Origin: Bacteroidota bacterium
Lineage (GTDB): Bacteria; Bacteroidota; Bacteroidia; Sphingobacteriales; Sphingobacteriaceae
Length of the DNA: 34,527 nucleotides
Assembly: GCA_013288465.1 (NCBI GenBank)
Contig: JABDBT010000009.1
Coordinates: forward strand, 1-34,527
Direction of reading: 5' to 3'
The first letter of the stretch is position 1, and each line of letters starts with the position of its first letter. Shown one piece after another: positions 8,351-15,545 of this stretch. Made by a program: the position numbers and the translations under genes. The notes below the pieces were generated by a model. The model did not search any database. It saw only the letters and a program-made list of their open reading frames with translations, and was not told where the DNA came from.

Positions 8351-8378
8351 TTTGTGCGCTGGATGTCATGTATCTTTG
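8351..8378 (+). promoter_or_regulatory. Candidate Bacteroidota promoter for the porin gene
   Basis: TTTG at 8351-8354 and TATCTTTG at 8371-8378 match the -33 and -7 (TAnnTTTG) elements. The spacer is 16 bases, at the short edge of the usual range. Transcription would start near 8384, leaving a leader of about 19 bases before the GTG start at 8403. Confidence 0.45.
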
Positions 8379-8402
8379 CTGCTCTTTTAACAAAACACTA
8401 AA

Positions 8403-9590
8403 GTGAATATAAAACTAATACTCATTAATATTTCTTTCATCGGTTTTTATGCAATAAACGGCTTCGGACAAACCAACACCGACACGACGATAACTAAGTC
8501 GAAAGTCCCCGATCCGGTAACGTCGCCATTGTCAATGCCCGGAATGTCCGGCCCCCTTACTGTTAATCCCCGGCCCCTAAAGTTTGGGGATATTTATATA
8601 TCGGGTGTTGCAAGTGGTTTGGTACAGCTTCAAAATGGTGTGTTTCGTGGTGATAAACCATTACAGTCGGACATTAGCAACAGCCAGGTTTTCATTCAGA
8701 AAATCGACGGTGTTGTGCAATTCTTTGTCGAGGTTGGGGCCTATTCCCTTCCCGATATTGGCGTTCCTTATTTACGTTCGGGCCTTGCTGCAAATGCATT
8801 TTATGGGGTACTTCCCCAGGGATATATAAAAATAGCCCCAACCAATAATTTCTCTGTTGAAGTTGGTAAACTTCCCTCATTTATAGGGGCCGAGCCTACA
8901 TTTTCATTCGAAAACATGAACATTCAGCGCGGTTTATTATGGAACCAGGAAAACTCAGTGGATAGAGGCGTGCAATTAAATTATACAGCAGGCCCTTTGG
9001 CTTTTTCAATATCCTTGAACGATGGCTTTTATTCTAATAAATATAACTGGCTTTCGGGATCTCTTACTTATACGGTTAACGGCACCAATGCCCTTGCTCT
9101 GATCGGCGGCAGCAGTATGAATCGAACTAATATTTCATCTTTAGTAACGCCGCTATATCAAAATAACGAACAGGTTTACAATTTGATTTATACGCGTACT
9201 TCCGGCCCCTGGACAATTCAGCCCTACTTGCAATATACTTCCGTTCCCCCAATACCCTTGCTTAAAACAACACAGAGCGCAGCAACCTATAGCGCTGCTT
9301 TGTTAGCTAACTATTTGGTGCCCGGTTCGGGCTTTAGTTTACCCTTTCGCTTAGAGTACATTACCTCAACAGGAAGCCCCGCAAATGGCACACCCAACCT
9401 GATTTATGGCGCAGGCAGTAATGCATGGTCGGTTACGGTTACACCTACATACCAGTACAATGCGTTTTTTGTGCGCGGCGAGCTATCCTATGTTAAGGCG
9501 GGTAACATAGAAAAAGGATCAGCATTTGGCCCAACGGGCAACGAGGATACACAGAGCCGTGCGCTGATTGAATTAGGATTCCTTTTTTAA
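8403..9590 (+). CDS. Outer-membrane beta-barrel porin, OmpL-like (BBP2 family)
   Basis: This encodes a 395-residue exported protein. The start must be GTG 8403: an in-frame stop lies at 8388-8390, no ATG occurs in the signal region, and starting at GTG yields a good signal peptide (NIKLILINISFIGFYAINGFGQ). The mature chain begins with a low-complexity linker and continues as alternating polar/hydrophobic strands rich in Gly, Tyr, Asn and Ser. It includes the VEVGKLPSFIGAE and ENMNIQRGLLWNQEN segments typical of the BBP2/OmpL-like porin family (PF07642), and it ends in an aromatic residue as barrels do (LGFLF). It likely forms a diffusion channel in the outer membrane, with unknown substrate. 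It probably has its own promoter and is not co-transcribed with the permease. Confidence 0.8.
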   Translation: MNIKLILINISFIGFYAINGFGQTNTDTTITKSKVPDPVTSPLSMPGMSGPLTVNPRPLKFGDIYISGVASGLVQLQNGVFRGDKPLQSDISNSQVFIQKIDGVVQFFVEVGAYSLPDIGVPYLRSGLAANAFYGVLPQGYIKIAPTNNFSVEVGKLPSFIGAEPTFSFENMNIQRGLLWNQENSVDRGVQLNYTAGPLAFSISLNDGFYSNKYNWLSGSLTYTVNGTNALALIGGSSMNRTNISSLVTPLYQNNEQVYNLIYTRTSGPWTIQPYLQYTSVPPIPLLKTTQSAATYSAALLANYLVPGSGFSLPFRLEYITSTGSPANGTPNLIYGAGSNAWSVTVTPTYQYNAFFVRGELSYVKAGNIEKGSAFGPTGNEDTQSRALIELGFLF

Positions 9591-9592
9591 AT

Positions 9593-9727
9593 TAATTGGT
9601 TGATGGGGTTGATTAAGTGAGTGGTTGATTGAGTTGGATTGTTCGATTAGTTTGCGGCTGCACTACTTAAGGGATATGTTGCCTATCTTGGTATCCCAAT
9701 TAACTAATCTCTAATCTCTAATCAACT
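9593..9727. repeat. Convergent spacer with two micro-repeats
   Basis: Between the porin stop and the ispF stop, GGTTGAT-type words recur (about 9597-9637), and a 7-base unit CTAATCT is tandemly repeated three times (9704-9723, last copy CTAATCA). No classical terminator is seen. Confidence 0.45.
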
Positions 9728-10208
9728 ACCCCCGCTCAATTAAACAAACAGCATAAGCAACTACGCCTTCTTCGCGACCAATAAAGCCTAACTGCTCGTT
9801 AGTGGTGGCTTTAATAGATATATCGTCCTCATCAATACCGGCGGCTTTGGCAATATTTACTTTCATGGCCGGTATATGTGGGTTTATTTTAGGCGCTTCT
9901 AAGCATACCATGGCATCAATGTTGCCTATTACCCAATTCTTTTCTTTTAGCAATACTACTACGTGCTGCAATAACTTTAAACTGCTTATACCTTTCCAGC
10001 GTTCGTCGGTATTTGAAAAATGGAAGCCAATATCGCGTAAATTTGCCGCACCTAATAAAGCGTCGCAAATAGCATGTAACAGCACATCCGCATCTGAATG
10101 GCCGAATGCCCCGGCATGGTGTTCCAAATTTACACCGCCTAAAACAAATGGATGCTGCTCCTTTAACTGGTGAACATCAAACCCAAAACCTACCCTAATT
10201 TTTCCCAT
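9726..10208 (-). CDS. ispF: 2-C-methyl-D-erythritol 2,4-cyclodiphosphate synthase
   Basis: IspF converts CDP-methylerythritol 2-phosphate to the cyclic diphosphate with release of CMP, the fifth step of the cytosolic MEP isoprenoid pathway. The 160-residue length is normal. Metal ligands D11 and H13 (FDVH) and H45 (in HSDADVLLH) are present. So are the DIGFHFSNTD loop and the KATTNEQLGFIGR signature near the C-terminus, which contacts the cytidine. It starts three bases after the stop of porV on the same strand, so the two are almost certainly co-transcribed. I know of no biochemical link between isoprenoid synthesis and PorV, so the pairing is probably positional. Confidence 0.96.
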   Translation of the reverse strand: MGKIRVGFGFDVHQLKEQHPFVLGGVNLEHHAGAFGHSDADVLLHAICDALLGAANLRDIGFHFSNTDERWKGISSLKLLQHVVVLLKEKNWVIGNIDAMVCLEAPKINPHIPAMKVNIAKAAGIDEDDISIKATTNEQLGFIGREEGVVAYAVCLIERG

Positions 10209-10211
10209 TTT

Positions 10212-11375
10212 TTATTTAGTGCTGCCAAAACTGGCCAATAAGCTTACCCTTATGGTATTTGCCAAAGGGCTGTTTTGCTGGCTTGCAGCGAGGTATGAAA
10301 AATCAAATTTAAACACATCATATTTCAACCCTACGCCCATGGTAACATATTGGCGGTTCCCCTGGTTGGGGTTTTCATAAAAATAACCGGCCCGCAGGTA
10401 AAATTGCTTATTGTAAACATATTCAATACCAAGCGAATAGGTGATCTCTTGCAATTCTTCCTTAAATCCGCCCGGTGCATCGGTAAACGACCCAAAAATA
10501 CCCGCCGGTACAGATACATTATCATTAACACCCTTTGTGATCATTCCGGTAGAATCTCTTAAAGGTGGTGTTGGTACTAAAAGCTTATTCAGGTCGAGCG
10601 TTAAAGTTACCTGGTTAAGGTTATCAAGGTTCCAGGTATTTGCCGCGCCTATCTTTAAATTAGTAGGCAAAAAGTAAGGTGTTCCGCCTGTGGCGTAAGT
10701 AATTTTTGTGCCGATATTTGATATATCAGTACCAAAGGCAAAAACTGCGGGGACACCAAATTGCTCCACCGAAGTTTTATAGTATAATGATACATCTGCG
10801 GCAATAGCGTTACCAGCCTTTGTTTGCTGTGCCGAGCCTGTTGCAAATGACTCGTTCGACAGGTCAGAATGAATATAGCGACCGGTTAACCCTAATGAAA
10901 AATCATCCCCAAATTTACGGGCCAATGAAACATCAAGCGAATATTCACTGGGCCGGTACGTCCCCTGGTTATTTTGGCTGGCATCTACCAATTGTATCGA
11001 GCCCAGGTTAAAATACCGCAGCGAAGCGCCAAGTGTATTACGGTCGTCAATTTTATGCGCGTAACTTAAATAGGATAAGCTGATATCGGGCACTAAATGG
11101 CGTAGCCAGGGGCTATATGATAATGAAACCGCGTCCGGGTCCTCTAAAAAAGCAAGTTTTGATGGGTTCCAGAAATTTGCATTTACATCGGGCGAAAGGG
11201 CAACACCAGCATCGCCCATCGCCCCTGAACGTGAATCGGGCGAAATATTTAAAAACGGTACGGCGGTTGGTATGGAGGTTGAATTGCTCCCATTGGTATT
11301 GGTTTGCGCAACAGCCAATAAAGGCGATAAAAGTAATATATAAATAAAAGTAGCCTTAAAATAAGAAAACCTCAT
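10212..11375 (-). CDS. porV: Type IX secretion system outer-membrane protein PorV (LptO)
   Basis: PorV is the outer-membrane barrel that shuttles type IX secretion cargo from the SprA translocon to the attachment complex with PorU. The protein has 387 residues and a cleavable signal peptide (hydrophobic IYILLLSPLLAVAQ). The family hallmark, a PFLNISPDSRSGAMGDAGVA segment near the mature N-terminus followed by NANFWNPSKLAF, is clear. The rest is a beta-rich barrel with repeated Y/F-ended strands and a C-terminal VSLLASFG strand. gldJ lies divergently 215 bases away and ispF follows in the same operon. In some relatives porU lies in this neighbourhood, but no porU is present in this window. Confidence 0.92.
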   Translation of the reverse strand: MRFSYFKATFIYILLLSPLLAVAQTNTNGSNSTSIPTAVPFLNISPDSRSGAMGDAGVALSPDVNANFWNPSKLAFLEDPDAVSLSYSPWLRHLVPDISLSYLSYAHKIDDRNTLGASLRYFNLGSIQLVDASQNNQGTYRPSEYSLDVSLARKFGDDFSLGLTGRYIHSDLSNESFATGSAQQTKAGNAIAADVSLYYKTSVEQFGVPAVFAFGTDISNIGTKITYATGGTPYFLPTNLKIGAANTWNLDNLNQVTLTLDLNKLLVPTPPLRDSTGMITKGVNDNVSVPAGIFGSFTDAPGGFKEELQEITYSLGIEYVYNKQFYLRAGYFYENPNQGNRQYVTMGVGLKYDVFKFDFSYLAASQQNSPLANTIRVSLLASFGSTK

Positions 11376-11590
11376 TGTCCAGTTTAGTTTTTTCAGTTGA
11401 TAAAGATAAGCTAATTCTATTCTTTGTATTGTAACCTGCCAAATTTTTGGATAAAATACCCCTTGTTGAAACTATATTTATTGATTTTTCGTTCAAGTGT
11501 CAATAAAAGAAGCATTTTTGTAATTAAATCTATAACTGATTAAATTAGCTTTTAATATAATTTTTTTTAAATTTACCTCTATAATATTTT
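11376..11590. promoter_or_regulatory. Divergent promoter region porV / gldJ
   Basis: This is a 215-bp, strongly AT-rich gap between the divergent starts of porV and gldJ. It must contain promoters for both type IX secretion genes. I cannot point to a clean TTG/TAnnTTTG pair for either direction. Confidence 0.5.
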
Positions 11591-13282
11591 ATGCGTAAAA
11601 ATATGAAAATACTTTTTACTAATACTGCTTTGGTGCTGTTGAGTATGGGAACCCTGTTGAGCAGTTGTGGTAAGCACCAGCGTTCGGAAAAAACGGGTAT
11701 AGCTTATAATGATAAGAACAACGGCGGCTATATAAAGTTTGCACAAACCCACCCTTCACCGGGGCCGGGCCTTGTAGCTATTGAAGGCGGAACATTTGTT
11801 TTGGGCGGCAGCGCCGACCAGGACGTTGCTTATGATTATAACAACGTTCGTTCGCGCAAAACCATTGCTTCGTTCTATATGGATGAAACAGAAGTTTCAA
11901 ACCAGGACTGGCTTGATTATTTACATTGGATAAAAACCAATTTCCAGGATTACGAAACATACTACAACGCCCTGCCCGATACATTGGTTTGGCGCAGCCC
12001 GTTATCATACAACGAGCCTTACGTTGATAGTTACCTGCGTCACCCTGCTTTTGAAGACTACCCGGTAGTGGGTGTTTCATGGGACCAGGTACAGGATTAC
12101 TGTACCTACCGTACCGATGTAACCAACGAAAATATTTTACAAAGCAAGGGTATGCTATTAACCGGCAAACAAAAAGCAAAAGGTCAAACCGCCAATGGCA
12201 CGGCTGCTGCCGGTGCAACCGCAACCGGCACCTCGCCAACTACACCATTTAATACTGACATGTACCTGAACGGGCAATACAGGGGCCCCGGAGTTGATGG
12301 AAAAGGGATGAAAATAGACCTGAATGCCAAAGCTCCTGCACCCGGCACTACCGGTAATACTAAAGTTAGAAGGCCGGCTATAATGGAAGATGGTATTTTA
12401 AAACCGGCTTACCGTTTACCAACAGAAGCCGAATGGGAATATGCAGCTTTAGCTTTGGCGGGCAATACCCAGTTTGAAAACATCAATGACGGCAGGATAT
12501 ATCCATGGAATGGTTTGGGCGTACGCTCGCCTCAGAAAAAAACACGTGGTTTAATATTGGCCAACTTTAAACGCGGGCTTGGTGATAACGGTGGTGTTGG
12601 TGGTTACCTTAATGACAAGGCGTTAATTACCGCTCCGGTAAGGTCATACCAGCCAAATGATTTTGGTTTATACCAAATGGCAGGCAATGTTAACGAGTGG
12701 GTACAGGATACTTACCGTCAAACATCTTTTGAAGAAACTGATGATTTTAACCCTTTCCGTGGTAACCAGTTTACCAATAAACGTTTAGCCGACCCATCCA
12801 AAGGCCTTTACGCCAAAGATAAATTCGGTCGCCCTATTAATGACCCTGCTAAGAGCGGTAAAAAAATGACTTATGCCGAGCTGATGGCTTCGCAGCAAGC
12901 TCAGCAAGGTACTGCCGGCACACCTCCTGCGGGCGCTGTACCTAATACCGGCGGTATTACAGTTGGTAATGCACCGGTTAAAAGCCCATTAACAGGTAAA
13001 CCATACAATCCTGATCAACGCGGCTTTGCCGATACAGTTAACTCATCATTATATGGCACAACTACTTTAGTTAACGACCACTCGAAGGTTTATAAAGGCG
13101 GTTCATGGAACGATATGGCTTATTGGTTAAACCCTGCAGCACGCCGCTTTATGAATGAGGATGATGCCAGTGCCGAAGTAGGTTTCCGTTGCGCTATGAC
13201 CTTAGTTGGCGCACCTGAAATAAATACATCAGGCAAACCGCATTTTAGCGTAAAAGCAGCTAAGGCTTATAAACCGAAATAA
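11591..13282 (+). CDS. gldJ: Gliding motility / type IX secretion lipoprotein GldJ
   Basis: GldJ is an envelope lipoprotein needed for gliding and for stability of the type IX secretion ring and motor components. This copy has 563 residues. A lipoprotein signal ends at the LLSSC lipobox (Cys 26), and an alternative ATG at 11603 would shorten the tip by four residues. The body is a formylglycine-generating-enzyme-like (SUMF1) fold: VAIEGGTFVLGG, FYMDETEVSNQDWLDYL, VGVSWDQVQDYC, YRLPTEAEWEYAAL, NVNEWVQDTYR and GGSWND...ARRF..GFRC. I see no catalytic cysteine pair as in true FGE enzymes, so the fold is structural. Two low-complexity inserts rich in Ala, Gly, Thr and Pro (about residues 192-220 and 433-462) interrupt the fold. 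A strong terminator follows. Confidence 0.92.
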   Translation: MRKNMKILFTNTALVLLSMGTLLSSCGKHQRSEKTGIAYNDKNNGGYIKFAQTHPSPGPGLVAIEGGTFVLGGSADQDVAYDYNNVRSRKTIASFYMDETEVSNQDWLDYLHWIKTNFQDYETYYNALPDTLVWRSPLSYNEPYVDSYLRHPAFEDYPVVGVSWDQVQDYCTYRTDVTNENILQSKGMLLTGKQKAKGQTANGTAAAGATATGTSPTTPFNTDMYLNGQYRGPGVDGKGMKIDLNAKAPAPGTTGNTKVRRPAIMEDGILKPAYRLPTEAEWEYAALALAGNTQFENINDGRIYPWNGLGVRSPQKKTRGLILANFKRGLGDNGGVGGYLNDKALITAPVRSYQPNDFGLYQMAGNVNEWVQDTYRQTSFEETDDFNPFRGNQFTNKRLADPSKGLYAKDKFGRPINDPAKSGKKMTYAELMASQQAQQGTAGTPPAGAVPNTGGITVGNAPVKSPLTGKPYNPDQRGFADTVNSSLYGTTTLVNDHSKVYKGGSWNDMAYWLNPAARRFMNEDDASAEVGFRCAMTLVGAPEINTSGKPHFSVKAAKAYKPK

Positions 13283-13308
13283 AGAAACTGATCTTACTAA
13301 TCACAAAC

Positions 13309-13346
13309 AAAAAGAGCGGCTTTATTAACAGGGCCGCTCTTTTTTA
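13309..13346 (+). terminator. Rho-independent terminator after gldJ
   Basis: A 12-bp perfect stem (AAAAAGAGCGGC at 13309-13320 with its complement at 13333-13344), a 12-base loop and a T-run follow the gldJ stop by 26 bases. Confidence 0.88.
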
Positions 13347-13353
13347 TGCGTGT

Positions 13354-13503
13354 CGTCATTGCGAGGAACGAAGCAATCTCTACAACAGACATTCAATATA
13401 AGTTAATATTGTTCTGAGATAAAATCGGCGGCTTTTTCTTTTCAACAAGCCTTTCAGAAGTTGATTAGCAAGTGTAGGGATTGCTTCGTTCCTCGCAATG
13501 ACG
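13354..13503. repeat. REPIN-like palindromic element (paired inverted REPs)
   Basis: CGTCATTGCGAGGAACGAAG at 13354-13373, continuing CAAT to 13377, is the exact reverse complement of 13480-13503. Allowing one mismatch, the arms extend to 31 bases (13354-13384 with 13473-13503). The 88-base interior has no ORF. Two inverted REP-type arms in a 150-bp unit placed just after a terminator fit the REPIN class mobilised by RAYT transposases. A lone related arm is at 1375-1408. Confidence 0.75.
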
Positions 13504-13522
13504 GCTTTATTGTTTTTTCACC

Positions 13523-14023
13523 TTAACTAAACTGCAGCAACACCTGCCCTTTTTCCACTTTATCCCCCGGCTTTATTTTAACCGTTTTTACCGTAACATC
13601 ATCCGGCGATTTGATAATATTTTCCATTTTCATGGCTTCCAGTATAAAAAGGTTGTCGCCCTTTTTTACTTCGGCGCCTTCGGTAACAAATACTTTTAAA
13701 ACCAGCCCGGGCATTGGGGCTTTTAGCTCACTTATTTTGGTAGCATTTAAACTGCTTAACCCCAATTTTTCGAGCAGCAGGTCAAACTGGTCTTTAGCGG
13801 CAACGGTGTATATATTGTTATTAACCTTAATTTCGGCTGTTTTATCAGCCGGGTTAAAGCTTACCATCTCTACGTTGTAGGATTGCAGGTTATTAATAAT
13901 ATGCCAGGTAGTTGCGTTTAACTGTTTAACATCGGCATTTATTTTATGGTCATTTATAAACAGCCCTTCGGCAGTTTTATCCACGCTATAATCGTATTTA
14001 TCGTTTACCTTTAGTTTATACAT
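13523..14023 (-). CDS. Biotin carboxyl carrier-type (biotin/lipoyl attachment) protein
   Basis: This encodes a 166-residue protein with a C-terminal biotinyl domain (about residues 95-166). That domain carries the biotin attachment motif EAMKMEN with the acceptor lysine at K132 and the paired glycines of the barrel (KVFVTEGAEVKKGD and KIKPGDKVEKGQ). The N-terminal half (KVNDKYDYSVDKTAEG...) resembles the linker/BT-like region of acyl-CoA carboxylase biotin carriers, such as propionyl- or methylmalonyl-CoA type. It should carry CO2 between a biotin carboxylase and a carboxyltransferase. Neither partner gene is adjacent, so it is an orphan here. The specific substrate cannot be told from sequence. 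Confidence 0.85.
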   Translation of the reverse strand: MYKLKVNDKYDYSVDKTAEGLFINDHKINADVKQLNATTWHIINNLQSYNVEMVSFNPADKTAEIKVNNNIYTVAAKDQFDLLLEKLGLSSLNATKISELKAPMPGLVLKVFVTEGAEVKKGDNLFILEAMKMENIIKSPDDVTVKTVKIKPGDKVEKGQVLLQFS

Positions 14024-14080
14024 TGAGAGTAAATTGTTTGGACCGCTGATTTATTTGATGAAATGATTTCGCTGATAAAA

Positions 14081-14743
14081 CTATTGTTGCGTTAATACAT
14101 ACTGAACTAAGTTAGCGCCCATTTTTAAGGCTTTTAAGCGTGTTTCCTGCGTATCGCCTGCGTAGGTACCAAAGTCTTCCCAGCCATTGCCCAAATCGCA
14201 TTCGTAATCATAAAAACACACCAGTCGCCCCTTATATATTAACCCAAACCCCTGGGCACGTTTGCCATCATGCTCATGTACTTTGGGCAGCCCTGTTGGG
14301 AATTGATATTTTTGATGATATATTGGATAGTTGAGCGGCAGCTCCACAAAATCAAGCTCAGGGAAAACCTTCTTCATTTGCGGGCGGATAAATTGATCCA
14401 GCCCATAATTATCGCAAATATGCAAGAAGCCGCCGCCCGTTAAATATTTGCGCAGGTTACGCACTTCCGCGTCCGAGAAGATAACATTGCCATGCCCTGT
14501 CATAAAAACAAAAGGGTAGTTAAACAACTCGGCGCTGCCGGGTTCAACCACTTCATCATCGGGCTGGAAATTAGTTTTTAAATTATCATTGCAAAATTTG
14601 ATAAGGTTTGGCAGCGCGGTGCGGTCGCCATACCAGTCGCCACCGCCGCTGTATTTTAATCGCCCCATTTTATAGCCGGGCACATTAAAACTGCTTAAGA
14701 AAAGCAGCGATATAAAAGCGGCGATATAAATTGATCTATGCAT
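14081..14743 (-). CDS. DUF4159 domain protein
   Basis: This is a 220-residue exported protein with an N-terminal hydrophobic segment (IYIAAFISLLFLSSF) that could be cleaved or act as an anchor. The remainder matches the DUF4159 pattern. A GGGDWYGDRTALPNLIKF start is followed by FVFMTGHGNVIFSDAEVRNL and LTGGGFLHICDNYG, a Rossmann-like, glutamine-amidotransferase-like fold, and an LGNGWEDFGTY segment near the end. The biochemical function of DUF4159 is unknown. The start codon overlaps the rsmE stop by one base (TAATG), so translation is probably coupled to rsmE. Confidence 0.82.
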   Translation of the reverse strand: MHRSIYIAAFISLLFLSSFNVPGYKMGRLKYSGGGDWYGDRTALPNLIKFCNDNLKTNFQPDDEVVEPGSAELFNYPFVFMTGHGNVIFSDAEVRNLRKYLTGGGFLHICDNYGLDQFIRPQMKKVFPELDFVELPLNYPIYHQKYQFPTGLPKVHEHDGKRAQGFGLIYKGRLVCFYDYECDLGNGWEDFGTYAGDTQETRLKALKMGANLVQYVLTQQ

Positions 14744-15450
14744 TAGCGGTTTAAAAAATTGATCTCAAAACAGGCTTCTAAAGCAGCCGTCTCCGTGCGT
14801 AAACGACTTTCACCTAAAGTTATTGCTTTAAATCCGTTTTGCAAAGCGCCATCAATTTCATTTGGGCTAAAATCACCTTCGGGGCCAATTAATATTAAAT
14901 AGCGGCCCTGTTTTTGCAATTCGTTACTCAAATTTGTCTTTTCACCGTTGTCACAATGCGCTATAAACTTTTGCCCGTCAAATTGCTGCGCGATGAATTT
15001 ATTGTAGGGCTGCGGCTCGTTTAAAACAGGATGATAAGCCTTTAATGATTGTTTAATAGCCGAGGTAATGATCTTATTTAAACGGTCGGTTTTAGCTTCC
15101 TTCCGTTCTGATCGCTGGCAAATGATCAATGATATTTCGTCGATACCAATTTCGGTGGCTTTCTCCAAAAACCATTCCAACCGCTCAATATTTTTTGTTG
15201 GGGCTATTGCTATGTGCAGATAATGATTGCGTTTATTAAACCCCGTTATCACGTTGGTTATTTGCAGTATGGTCCTTTTAGGATGAGCGTCTTTTATCTG
15301 AGCGGTATATAACCCTCCGCGACCGTCAATTAGTTGAACTTCGGCACCTATCTCTAACCTTAATACCCTGATACAGTGTTTGCTTTCCTCTTCGCTCAAA
15401 AAGTATTGCGGGTGCGTGGGTTCAATATCGGGCGTGTAAAAAAGTTGCAT
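14743..15450 (-). CDS. rsmE: 16S rRNA (uracil-1498-N3)-methyltransferase
   Basis: RsmE methylates N3 of U1498 in the decoding region of 16S rRNA, using S-adenosylmethionine, on assembled 30S subunits. The 235-residue length is typical. An N-terminal PUA-like RNA-binding part (SEEESKHCIRVLRLEIG) leads to a SPOUT methyltransferase domain with the knotted SAM-site motifs ILIGPEGDFSPNEID and LGESRLRTETAALEA. KATEIGIDEISLIICQRSE is also characteristic. The gene is followed by the DUF4159 gene with a one-base stop/start overlap and preceded by a 95-base spacer carrying an imperfect palindrome. Confidence 0.96.
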   Translation of the reverse strand: MQLFYTPDIEPTHPQYFLSEEESKHCIRVLRLEIGAEVQLIDGRGGLYTAQIKDAHPKRTILQITNVITGFNKRNHYLHIAIAPTKNIERLEWFLEKATEIGIDEISLIICQRSERKEAKTDRLNKIITSAIKQSLKAYHPVLNEPQPYNKFIAQQFDGQKFIAHCDNGEKTNLSNELQKQGRYLILIGPEGDFSPNEIDGALQNGFKAITLGESRLRTETAALEACFEINFLNR

Positions 15451-15461
15451 CTTTTTAGAAT

Positions 15462-15531
15462 CAAGAGTCGGGAATCAAGAGTCAAGACAAAGAATTTTCG
15501 CTGATTTTTCAGTCTTGGTTCCCGGCTCTTG
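15462..15531. repeat. Imperfect palindrome between rsmE and the CNNM gene
   Basis: CAAGAGTCGGGAATCAAG at 15462-15479 is the reverse complement of 15514-15531 with two mismatches, both of which would be G-U wobbles in a plus-strand RNA. The left arm is itself reiterated (AATCAAGAGTC twice). It could fold in the transcript between the two minus-strand genes. Confidence 0.5.
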
Positions 15532-15545
15532 CTTCTTGGCTCTAA

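Noticed and set aside
11778..12239. 153-residue minus-strand frame
   Set aside because: It is antisense to gldJ, rich in Cys and Arg, with no recognisable domain.
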